Translations under genes and position numbers: made by a program
In this document: positions 7,258 to 14,181 of the stretch, one piece after another
How positions within the stretch are numbered: position 1 is the stretch's first letter
How the letters are laid out: each line of letters starts with the position of its first letter
Source of the DNA: a virus
Strand: one strand, 5' to 3'
Length of the DNA: 41,478 nt
IMG/VR virus record: IMGVR_UViG_3300047276_000178
Coordinates: 1 to 41,478 of that record
The notes under the pieces: generated by a model
What the model was told of the DNA's origin: nothing
The model's input: only the letters and a program-made list of their open reading frames with translations
Database searches by the model: none

Positions 7258-7502
7258 AAAGTAACCACAACACCATCCGAAAAGTTTTGATAGAGCATCC
7301 GGATGGTTTGACATCACGACAAATTTCAGAGATGACTGGAATCAGTTATCGCTCAGTTAGGAAGTCACTTGAATCTGTATTTGGTGTCTATATTGATCGG
7401 TATATCACGGCAAGGTACAGGAATAACTTGACAGCGGTGTGGGTTGTTGTCGACGTACCTGATAACTGCCCCAAGCCCGACCACATTAGGAACAAAAAAT
7501 GA
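7254..7502 (+). CDS. Helix-turn-helix DNA-binding protein
   Basis: 82 residues. Residues about 6-45 form a classic small HTH: a helix, 'Gly-Leu-Thr-Ser-Arg-Gln-Ile-Ser', a turn at 'Met-Thr-Gly-Ile', then a recognition helix 'Tyr-Arg-Ser-Val-Arg-Lys-Ser-Leu', followed by a possible two-strand wing. It is small enough to be a transcriptional regulator consisting only of the DNA-binding domain. It sits immediately before, and overlaps by ATGA, the DNA polymerase gene. The target is not evident. Confidence 0.7.
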   Translation: MKSNHNTIRKVLIEHPDGLTSRQISEMTGISYRSVRKSLESVFGVYIDRYITARYRNNLTAVWVVVDVPDNCPKPDHIRNKK

Positions 7503-9349
7503 AATACATTACACTGGATTTTGAGACCTACTACTCAAAAGAGTTTAGTCTGTCCAAGATGACAACCGAGGCGTACATACGTGACCCGCAGTTCGAGGTG
7601 ATTGGCTTCTCGTACAAGATCAACACTGAGCCTGCCAAGTGGGTGACTGGTTCCAATGGCGAGATCGCTATGGCACTGGAAGAGTTGGACATTCCAAACA
7701 GCTACTTGATCTGTCACAACATGGCGTTCGATGGAGCCATCCTTGCTTGGCGTTACAACATCATGCCCAAGTACTATTTAGATACGCTGTCCATGGCGCG
7801 ACCTATCACAGGCTTGACTGTCGGTGGTTCACTCAAGGCATTGGCTGACAAGTATGACATCGGGCAAAAAGGCACAGAGGTAGTAAATGCGCTTGGTAAA
7901 AGACGCAGTAATTTTACCCCTGAGGACCTTGCCAAGTACGGTGACTACTGCAACAACGATACAGAACTTACTTGGACTTTGTACAACATCCTGAAGAAAG
8001 ACAACCCTCCCAAGGAACTGTATATACAAGACCTGATGATACGCATGTTCACTGACCCAGTGCTTGAGTTGGATAAGGATGTATTGATTGCTCACCTGAA
8101 CAGTGTGCAAGACAAGAAAGCCAAACTGATGGAGCGTATTGACCTGTCGATTGGTAGAGATGCACTCATGTCCAACCCACAGTTTGCTGAAGTGCTGAAG
8201 AAGTTAGGCGTTGAGCCGCCAGTCAAGACAAGCCTGCGCACTAATAAAGAAGCGTATGCGTTCAGTAAGACTGACTACGAGTTCAAGGCACTGCTTGAGC
8301 ATCCCAACACTGCAGTACAAGCTGTCGTTGCGGCACGACTTGGAATTAAATCCACACTGGAAGAAACGAGGACCGAATCGTTTTTGGGTATCGCTGATCG
8401 CGGGGCACTGCCAATCCTCTTGAACTACTGGGGTGCGCACACTGGTCGTGCATCGGGTGGTGACAAGATGAACTTGCAGAACCTGCCAAGGGGCGGTGCA
8501 CTTAGGCGTTCAATCACAGTACCTGAGAACCATGTACTTGTTGCAGTGGACTCAGCGCAGATTGAAGCACGAGTTGTCGCGTGGCTGGCGGGCCAAGAAG
8601 ACTTGCTTGTTGACTTCCGCAACAGCGTGGATATTTATTCTAAGTTCGCATCGATCGTGTACGGCAAGCCTGTCACCAAAGCAGACAAGGTTGAACGGTT
8701 TGTTGGTAAGACCTGTATCTTGGGCCTAGGCTATGGCATGGGACCTGATAAGTTCCAAGGTACATTGAAGATTGGTCAAGGTGGTATCTCAGTTGATATG
8801 GACGCGGGTGAAGCCAAGAAAACGGTGAATACATACCGAACCAAGTACGCCATGATTGCCGAGCTGTGGAAGGATGCGCAGAAGGCACTGGACAAAATGG
8901 CACAGGGCTATGAGACCACGTTCGGTGTTGGCATCGAGTTACGCTGTACACCTGAAGGCATCCACTTACCCAACGGCACAATGATTCGTTACCCTGAACT
9001 GAGTAAGTCCGGTGACGGATGCGAGTACAAAGGTCGCTATGGTCCTGTCAAGATATACGGTGGTAAGGTAGTTGAGAACGTAGTCCAAGCACTTGCCAGG
9101 ATTGTTGTGTTCGATCAGATGGCGAAGATCGACATGGAGATGCGCAAGAACGACAACCCACTAGCCGACTGCCGATACAAAGTTGCTCTGACTGTGCACG
9201 ATGAGGTGGTGTGTGTAGTTCCACGAAGTGCCGCACAGTGGGCGCTTGAGTTTATGACGACCACAATGTCAGTGCCTCCGAAGTGGTGTGCCAACTTGCC
9301 AGTGTCGTGTGAAGGAGACATTGGAAATAATTATGCAGATGCCAAATAA
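7499..9349 (+). CDS. Phage-type family A DNA polymerase
   Basis: 616 residues. An N-terminal 3'-5' exonuclease domain shows Asp7-x-Glu9 (Exo I), a His-Asn-x-x-Phe-Asp segment (Exo II) and a Tyr-Cys-Asn-Asn-Asp helix (Exo III). The polymerase domain carries motif A (Asp351 in 'Val-Asp-Ser-Ala-Gln-Ile-Glu'), motif B (Lys404 with Tyr412 in the O-helix-like 'Leu-Gly-Leu-Gly-Tyr-Gly') and motif C (His567-Asp568-Glu569). The 5'-3' exonuclease of cellular Pol I is absent, as usual in phages. It is the replicative polymerase. All catalytic residues expected are present. Translation is coupled to the HTH gene by ATGA. Confidence 0.96.
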   Translation: MKYITLDFETYYSKEFSLSKMTTEAYIRDPQFEVIGFSYKINTEPAKWVTGSNGEIAMALEELDIPNSYLICHNMAFDGAILAWRYNIMPKYYLDTLSMARPITGLTVGGSLKALADKYDIGQKGTEVVNALGKRRSNFTPEDLAKYGDYCNNDTELTWTLYNILKKDNPPKELYIQDLMIRMFTDPVLELDKDVLIAHLNSVQDKKAKLMERIDLSIGRDALMSNPQFAEVLKKLGVEPPVKTSLRTNKEAYAFSKTDYEFKALLEHPNTAVQAVVAARLGIKSTLEETRTESFLGIADRGALPILLNYWGAHTGRASGGDKMNLQNLPRGGALRRSITVPENHVLVAVDSAQIEARVVAWLAGQEDLLVDFRNSVDIYSKFASIVYGKPVTKADKVERFVGKTCILGLGYGMGPDKFQGTLKIGQGGISVDMDAGEAKKTVNTYRTKYAMIAELWKDAQKALDKMAQGYETTFGVGIELRCTPEGIHLPNGTMIRYPELSKSGDGCEYKGRYGPVKIYGGKVVENVVQALARIVVFDQMAKIDMEMRKNDNPLADCRYKVALTVHDEVVCVVPRSAAQWALEFMTTTMSVPPKWCANLPVSCEGDIGNNYADAK

Positions 9350-9355
9350 AACCCC

Positions 9356-9383
9356 TTGACATACGCTATGGATGCCCTAACAT
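9356..9383 (+). promoter_or_regulatory. Putative sigma70 promoter before the nuclease/helicase genes
   Basis: A perfect -35 box TTGACA (9356-9361) is followed 16 bases later by TAACAT (9378-9383; four of six -10 consensus matches). It lies in one of the few real intergenic gaps of the left block (77 bases) and points at the gene starting at 9427. This would give the nuclease/helicase genes their own host-polymerase start. Confidence 0.5.
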
Positions 9384-9394
9384 ACACACCAATA

Positions 9395-9416
9395 CCTGAG
9401 GTTTTTACCCCTCGGG
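9395..9416 (+). promoter_or_regulatory. Leader hairpin upstream of the Cas4-like nuclease gene
   Basis: CCTGAGG (9395-9401) pairs with CCTCGGG (9410-9416) across an 8-base loop: seven pairs including one G-U. It falls just after the predicted transcription start and ends 10 bases before the ATG at 9427. No T-tract follows, so it is not a normal terminator; it could stabilise the mRNA 5' end or modulate translation. Confidence 0.4.
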
Positions 9417-9426
9417 CGGAACATCT

Positions 9427-10080
9427 ATGAGCATACCCGCTTGGACATTTAGTCAGCTTGAAAAGTTCGAGAACTGCCCTCGACAGTTTTATCACGTGCG
9501 TGTCAAACGAGACGTAGTAGAGCCTCCCACGGAAGCCACGCTGTGGGGTGGGCGGGTGCATGAAGCTATGGAATATCGTATCAAAGATGGTACGCCTTTG
9601 CCAGAGGGCATGACTCAATGGGAAGGCTTGGCTACCAAGATATCCAACATGGCGGGTGAAAAGTTCTGTGAAGTTGAGATGGCACTGGATGAGAATTTCC
9701 AACCTGCTCCATGGGGTAACGCTTGGACTCGAGGTATCGCTGATCTACTTATTGTGAATGGTGATAAGGCAGTCAACCTTGATTACAAAACAGGCAAGCG
9801 TAAGCTGACTCATCAACTGATGCTGTATGCCGGATATACGTTTGCTATATACCCACAGGTCAACACTGTGGTGACTGGATTCGTGTGGATGCGTGACAAG
9901 AAAATCGACAAGGAAACGTTTACGCGTGACCAAGTGCCGATGATTTGGCAAACATTCATTCCGAAGGTGCGTAAGTTGGAATCAGCTTACGAGCGTGACG
10001 CTTGGCCTTGCCGACCCTCGGGTCTGTGTAAAGGATGGTGTCCAGTTAAAACGTGTGAGTTCTACAAGGATAAGCAATGA
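9427..10080 (+). CDS. Cas4/RecB-like PD-(D/E)XK nuclease with probable Fe-S cluster
   Basis: 217 residues. RecB/Cas4-family features in order are: Cys17 in 'Asn-Cys-Pro-Arg-Gln-Phe', His45 in a Gly-Gly-x-x-His-Glu helix, Asp106 in 'Ile-Ala-Asp', and the Asp119-x-Lys121 pair in 'Leu-Asp-Tyr-Lys-Thr-Gly-Lys'. Four C-terminal cysteines (195, 201, 205, 210) together with Cys17 match the 4Fe-4S arrangement of Cas4/AddB-type exonucleases. It is likely a DNA end-processing exonuclease for recombination or host DNA breakdown. There is no CRISPR context. The stop overlaps the next start as ATGA. Confidence 0.87.
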   Translation: MSIPAWTFSQLEKFENCPRQFYHVRVKRDVVEPPTEATLWGGRVHEAMEYRIKDGTPLPEGMTQWEGLATKISNMAGEKFCEVEMALDENFQPAPWGNAWTRGIADLLIVNGDKAVNLDYKTGKRKLTHQLMLYAGYTFAIYPQVNTVVTGFVWMRDKKIDKETFTRDQVPMIWQTFIPKVRKLESAYERDAWPCRPSGLCKGWCPVKTCEFYKDKQ

Positions 10081-10394
10081 CATTACTAATTCAAACAAGC
10101 GAATACGATGATGCAATTATATGCCCAGTATGCGGTGGAACCAATCTGCACCACGCAGATGTATCTGTCTTTGACCGCAACGAAGACGCAGTGAAAACCA
10201 CAGTAACAAAAGTTGCTGAGAGCGGGGAAATTACTGTTCGAACTGAAGACTCATTAGAAAGTCTCAATCCTAGCCGACGTAGACACGGATTGTTAATTCA
10301 GTTTTGGTGTGAAAGCAATTGCAAAGTACCTAGTTTGGCTGTATACCAACACAAAGGCAGTACTTATATGGAGTGGGGCGGGGGTGGAAAATGA
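10077..10394 (+). CDS. Zinc-ribbon-like hypothetical protein
   Basis: 105 residues. Two Cys pairs, Cys16-x-x-Cys19 near the N terminus and Cys78-x3-Cys82 near the C terminus, flank a beta-rich middle, suggesting a zinc ribbon with a long insertion. Zinc ribbons often bind nucleic acid or act as protein adaptors, and this gene lies between two nuclease genes with ATGA overlaps on both sides. No specific family recognised. Confidence 0.65.
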   Translation: MTLLIQTSEYDDAIICPVCGGTNLHHADVSVFDRNEDAVKTTVTKVAESGEITVRTEDSLESLNPSRRRHGLLIQFWCESNCKVPSLAVYQHKGSTYMEWGGGGK

Positions 10395-10708
10395 CACCTG
10401 AAGGCCGCGTCAAAGAGGCAGTAAAGAAAGAACTAAAGAAACGCAACATTTGGTTCTTCATGCCCATGCAAAACGGTATGGGTGTAGTAGGCATACCTGA
10501 CTTTATCTGTTGCGATCGTGGACAGTTTATTGGTGTAGAGACTAAGGCCCCGGGGAAGCGGGGATGTACAACTGCAAACCAAGAACGTACATTAGAAGCT
10601 ATCTTTGAGCATGGTGGATGGTCTATCGTGGTCGATGATGTTCAACAACTTATTGATTTTTTGGAGGTGAAGAATGAACAAAGGCGGACCAACAAAAGCG
10701 GCTTATGA
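10391..10708 (+). CDS. VRR-NUC domain nuclease
   Basis: 105 residues from the ATG at 10391 (ATGA overlap with the previous stop; the in-frame ATG at 10373 would only add six Gly/Arg-rich residues). The compact VRR-NUC fold shows a first basic helix, then 'Gly-Ile-Pro-Asp37', Glu50-Thr-Lys52 and a Thr-x-x-Asn-Gln segment, which form the PD-(D/E)XK active site. Stand-alone phage VRR-NUC proteins of this size are thought to act on branched or flapped DNA. The Asp, Glu and Lys expected are all present. Confidence 0.87.
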   Translation: MTPEGRVKEAVKKELKKRNIWFFMPMQNGMGVVGIPDFICCDRGQFIGVETKAPGKRGCTTANQERTLEAIFEHGGWSIVVDDVQQLIDFLEVKNEQRRTNKSGL

Positions 10709-10937
10709 CAAGGCATACAACGCACGTCCTGAGCAAGTTAAGAAACGCGAGATGCGTAACCAAGCACGAGCAGAGATGGCACGTGATGGCAAGGTACACA
10801 AGGGCGATGGCAAAGACGTTGACCATAAAAAGATGCTTGATGGCAAGGGCACAAACGCTAAGTCAAATCTTCGTGTCGTAGATAAAGAGAAGAACCGTGG
10901 CTGGAGAGGAAGCAATGGAAGCGCATATGGAAAATAA
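10674..10937 (+). CDS. HNH-like small basic protein
   Basis: 87 very basic residues, started behind a strong GGAGGTGA site inside the end of the VRR-NUC gene (35-base overlap). Asp50-His51 followed by a 'Lys-Ser-Asn65-Leu-Arg-Val' segment resembles the DH...N core of an HNH nuclease, but the zinc-binding cysteines of the larger families are missing. Similar short phage proteins are usually annotated as HNH or hypothetical. Nuclease activity is plausible, not shown. Confidence 0.65.
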   Translation: MNKGGPTKAAYDKAYNARPEQVKKREMRNQARAEMARDGKVHKGDGKDVDHKKMLDGKGTNAKSNLRVVDKEKNRGWRGSNGSAYGK

Positions 10938-12503
10938 ATGCTAGTCAGACAAGATAAGAGGGCGCTGATCCTCAAACTAAAACATCCGACAAGAGTAACC
11001 ACACCGATACCAACAGCTAAGTTGGTAACGCACAAAGGGCAGACACTAGTGGCTGTCCCACACAGACCTGATGAAGTTAAGGTGCTGAGAAACTTGGGGT
11101 TCAATGCCCCTGACCCGATGAGCTACTACTATAAGTGGCCCGGACGTTTCAAACCTTTTGCTGCACAGATCGAGACTGCAAACTTTTTATCCATGAATGA
11201 TCGTGCGTTCTGTTTGAACAGCATGGGCTTGGGTAAAACAGTTACGTCACTATGGGCGTATGACTATATGCGAGATGCCAAGTTGGTCAACAAAGCATTG
11301 GTTATCTGTCCACTGTCTACGATGGAGCGTACTTGGGCTGACGAAGTCTTCAAGACATTCCCACACTTGGATGCCACAGTTGTGTATGGCACACGAGAGC
11401 GTCGCAAGAAATTATTGGCGCAACCCTCTGATATTTACATTATCAATACCGATGGTATTAAGACGATTCAAGACGAGTTAGCCAACAGACCCGACATCAA
11501 TTTAATTATTGTTGACGAGATTGCGATGTTCCGTAATGCCAGTACAGACCGCTGGAAAATCTTGAACAGCATATGTAATAAGCAGACGCACAGACGCATA
11601 TGGGCTCTGACTGGTGCACCCACACCACACGAACCTACAGATGCATGGGCTCAATGCCGTATCGTATGTCCAACCAACCCCGATGTGCCTAAGTACTTTG
11701 GTCAGTTCCGTGATTCGGTCATGAAGCAGATCACACAGTTCAAATGGGTGCCTCGCCACGATGCAGTTGAGACAGTCAAGAAGGTGATGCAACCTGCTGT
11801 ACGTTTTGCACTTGACGACTGTATTGACTTGCCTGAGCAAACATTTATCAACCGCGATGTTGAGATGACTGATGAGCAGAAGGTGGCATACAAGGGTATG
11901 CTTGAGAAGCTGATAACTGAATACGAAGGCGGTGAGGTCCTTGCAGTCAACGAGGCAGTTAAAGCCAACAAGCTTGTGCAGATTGCTTGCGGAGTTGCCT
12001 ATGGCAAAGACGGTGAGTACATCAACATACCAAGTAAGCCTAGGCTTGACGTACTGCGTGAATTGATCGAGGGTTCAGAAGGCAAAGTCATTGTGTTCGT
12101 ACCGCTGACTGGTGTGCTTGAACACTTGGTCGAGGAACTGTCTAAAGAGTGGTCAGTTGCGGCTGTCCATGGTGGCGTTGGCAAGGCCGAGCGAGACAGG
12201 ATATTTGGTGAATTCCAAAACGGCACTGGCCTGCGAGTACTGGTGGCAAACCCTGCCACGATGTCTCATGGGCTGACATTAACTGCGGCAACCAATATTG
12301 TTTGGTACGCACCCATCCACAGCAACGATGTGTATGAACAAGCCTGCGCACGAGTGCGAAGACCTGGGCAGACTAGAACGACAGTGATTGCTCACATTGC
12401 TGCATCGGATATTGAAAGACGCATTTACACCCGCTTACGCACCAAGCAGAAACTGCAAGGTGCACTACTTGAAATCATGAAAGGAATTGAATCAGATGAG
12501 TGA
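10938..12503 (+). CDS. SNF2-family (SF2) helicase/translocase
   Basis: 521 residues with both RecA-like domains. Domain 1 has Walker A 'Met-Gly-Leu-Gly-Lys100-Thr', motif Ia 'Cys-Pro-Leu-Ser', a Walker B box Asp193-Glu194-Ile-Ala (where SNF2 proteins usually have DEAH or DEGH) and motif III 'Thr-Gly-Ala-Pro'. Domain 2 has a His-Gly-Gly strand, a 'Gly-Leu-Thr-Leu' motif V and motif VI 'Arg472-Val-Arg-Arg-Pro-Gly-Gln'. Phage SNF2 enzymes are dsDNA translocases with roles in replication fork or recombination handling. It begins directly after the HNH-like stop (TAA-ATG). The following 57 bases to the next gene hold no clear terminator. Confidence 0.93.
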   Translation: MLVRQDKRALILKLKHPTRVTTPIPTAKLVTHKGQTLVAVPHRPDEVKVLRNLGFNAPDPMSYYYKWPGRFKPFAAQIETANFLSMNDRAFCLNSMGLGKTVTSLWAYDYMRDAKLVNKALVICPLSTMERTWADEVFKTFPHLDATVVYGTRERRKKLLAQPSDIYIINTDGIKTIQDELANRPDINLIIVDEIAMFRNASTDRWKILNSICNKQTHRRIWALTGAPTPHEPTDAWAQCRIVCPTNPDVPKYFGQFRDSVMKQITQFKWVPRHDAVETVKKVMQPAVRFALDDCIDLPEQTFINRDVEMTDEQKVAYKGMLEKLITEYEGGEVLAVNEAVKANKLVQIACGVAYGKDGEYINIPSKPRLDVLRELIEGSEGKVIVFVPLTGVLEHLVEELSKEWSVAAVHGGVGKAERDRIFGEFQNGTGLRVLVANPATMSHGLTLTAATNIVWYAPIHSNDVYEQACARVRRPGQTRTTVIAHIAASDIERRIYTRLRTKQKLQGALLEIMKGIESDE

Positions 12504-12560
12504 AAACACTTAGCACAAACACACCAAATAAGAGTAAGCTAACACCCCCTTAGGATAAAT

Positions 12561-12941
12561 ATGAAAATATCAGAACTGGTAGCAAAATACGTAGAAATAC
12601 GCGACAAAAAAGCTCAGATCAAAGCTGAGTATGATGGCAAAATAGCCAAGGTCGATGAAGTACTAGACAAGATTGAAGCCGCCCTGCTCAAGACATTTGA
12701 GACCACAGGCATGGATTCTGTACGCACGGAATTTGGCACGGCATACACTTCTTCAAAGACAACTGCATCCATTGCAGACCCCGATGCGTTCATGACTTTC
12801 TGTAAAGAAAACAACGCATGGCATATGTTGCAAAAACGTGTGGCGCAATCCGCTGTCGAGCAATATAAAGACGAACACGAGACACTGCCCCCCGGCATTG
12901 ACTGGCGTGTAGAACGAACCATCAACGTTCGTAGATCATAA
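12561..12941 (+). CDS. Conserved phage protein of unknown function
   Basis: 126 residues behind TTAGGATAAAT. The first 50 residues are a charged helix (possible coiled coil); the end carries 'Leu-Pro-Pro-Gly-Ile-Asp-Trp' followed by a basic 'Asn-Val-Arg-Arg-Ser' tail. I recall this arrangement from phage genes positioned just before single-strand-binding or recombination genes, as here. The role is unknown; a recombination accessory function would fit. Confidence 0.65.
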   Translation: MKISELVAKYVEIRDKKAQIKAEYDGKIAKVDEVLDKIEAALLKTFETTGMDSVRTEFGTAYTSSKTTASIADPDAFMTFCKENNAWHMLQKRVAQSAVEQYKDEHETLPPGIDWRVERTINVRRS

Positions 12942-12961
12942 TTTTTAACCGGAGAAAACAC

Positions 12962-13849
12962 ATGAGCGATATCATTCCATTTGAATCTGGCAACCTGCCT
13001 GCATACTTAAAGAACGTAAACGTTGAGGACTTGAACTCTGACTTGGCAGCAGCCAATACAGGCTTCCCAGTTATCTCTATCAAAGGCAAGGTGTTTACCA
13101 TCGTACGTGGTGGTGAGCGTACAACCATGATGAACCCTAAAGACCCTGACAGCGCGGCAACTGCGATTGAGGTGGTCTTGATCAAAGCCAACAAAGGCTT
13201 GTCCAAGGTGTACTACGCCAAAGGTTACGACGAGAAGGCCGAGAACCAAAAGCCTGATTGCTTCAGCAATGAAGGCACTAAACCCGATTCAAGCGTGGAC
13301 AAACCCCAGTCCAAATCTTGCGCAACTTGCCCACATAACCAATGGGGTAGCAAGATTGGTGACAACGGTGGCAAGGGCAAGGCATGTCAGGATTCCAAGC
13401 GTATGGCGATTGCAGCCCCTGGCCTCATCAATGACCCATACCTGATTCGTGTACCCCCTGCATCCATCAAAGCACTGAGCGAATACGGCAGTGGATTGGC
13501 TAAACGCGGTGTACCTTACAGTGCAGTCGTGACCAAGGTGGGCTTTGTTATGGAAGAAGCTACACCTAAACTGACATTTAAAGCTGTTGGTCTGTTGCCT
13601 GATGCCATGTTCCAAGAAGTGCAGTCTGCCATGGACAGCGAAGTTGTGCATAGCATCTTGGGTACTGTCGGTACACATACCGAGGCTGATGAACTGCCAG
13701 TCATTGAAGCTCCTGCTCCAGTGGTTGAGAAGCCAAAGGCCGAAGCCAAACCAAAACCCAAGGCTGAGCCAAAACCTGAACCCAAGCCAGTTGCGGTTAC
13801 AGAACCCGAAGTCGATCTGAACCTAGACGACCTGAACTTCGACGACTAA
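12962..13849 (+). CDS. Putative ssDNA-binding protein with cysteine cluster and acidic tail
   Basis: 295 residues behind ACCGGAGAAAACAC. The N-terminal ~240 residues are beta-rich, consistent with an OB fold, and contain Cys100, Cys120, Cys123 and Cys142, a probable zinc site inserted in the core. A repetitive Lys/Pro/Glu/Ala linker (about 246-275) leads to an acidic tail of Asp, Leu, Asn and Phe. A flexible linker ending in an acidic Phe-containing tip is the usual layout of phage and bacterial SSBs, which use the tip to recruit partners. Its place between helicase and primase genes fits. The function is inferred from layout, not from a recognised fold. Confidence 0.55.
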   Translation: MSDIIPFESGNLPAYLKNVNVEDLNSDLAAANTGFPVISIKGKVFTIVRGGERTTMMNPKDPDSAATAIEVVLIKANKGLSKVYYAKGYDEKAENQKPDCFSNEGTKPDSSVDKPQSKSCATCPHNQWGSKIGDNGGKGKACQDSKRMAIAAPGLINDPYLIRVPPASIKALSEYGSGLAKRGVPYSAVVTKVGFVMEEATPKLTFKAVGLLPDAMFQEVQSAMDSEVVHSILGTVGTHTEADELPVIEAPAPVVEKPKAEAKPKPKAEPKPEPKPVAVTEPEVDLNLDDLNFDD

Positions 13850-13854
13850 TTAAC

Positions 13855-13912
13855 GAGGGGAAAGCCGTGCAACTTAGCTTGCGGACGAGCGGTTAGTACC
13901 CTCACCCTTTTG
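13855..13912 (+). promoter_or_regulatory. Candidate structured RNA element between SSB-like and downstream gene
   Basis: In the 77-base gap, GAGGG (13855-13859) can pair with CCCTC (13899-13903), enclosing a second helix CCG-(TG)-CAA / TTG-CGG (about 13864-13883) with a six-base loop. A T-rich stretch (ACCCTTTTGTTTC) follows. It may be a weak terminator or attenuator, or another cis-acting RNA; the outer stem is short, so this is tentative. Confidence 0.35.
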
Positions 13913-13926
13913 TTTCAGGAATACAT

Positions 13927-14178
13927 ATGTCATATCAAATAGATCAGAGAAAAGTTGTCGGTGTTGTTTTGGAAGCTAACGCGGCCTTGAACGACAAAGG
14001 TTTCAATCATGGTGAAGTTATCCTTGGGTTGTCTGAGTTAGTGGGCCGCATCATTGTTGAAGCCGCTGAGACACAAATCCAAGCAAGTGAGCTTCTCAAT
14101 GTGGCTGTTGCCCATATTGGCAAGACCATCAAGATCGGGGCCGAAGCCCAAGACAAACGCATCATTACAGGGGTGTAA
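13927..14178 (+). CDS. Small hypothetical helical protein
   Basis: 83 residues behind CAGGAATACAT. The sequence is nearly all amphipathic helix (Ala-, Ile-, Val-rich with scattered Glu and Lys), likely a helical bundle or oligomer. It ends 3 bases before the primase-helicase gene. Not recognised; a replication accessory role is only suggested by position. Confidence 0.6.
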   Translation: MSYQIDQRKVVGVVLEANAALNDKGFNHGEVILGLSELVGRIIVEAAETQIQASELLNVAVAHIGKTIKIGAEAQDKRIITGV

Positions 14179-14181
14179 TCC

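Noticed and set aside
9427-10080. Cas4-like gene as sign of a CRISPR system
   Set aside because: No array of regular repeats and no other cas gene is visible; stand-alone Cas4-like nucleases are common in phages.
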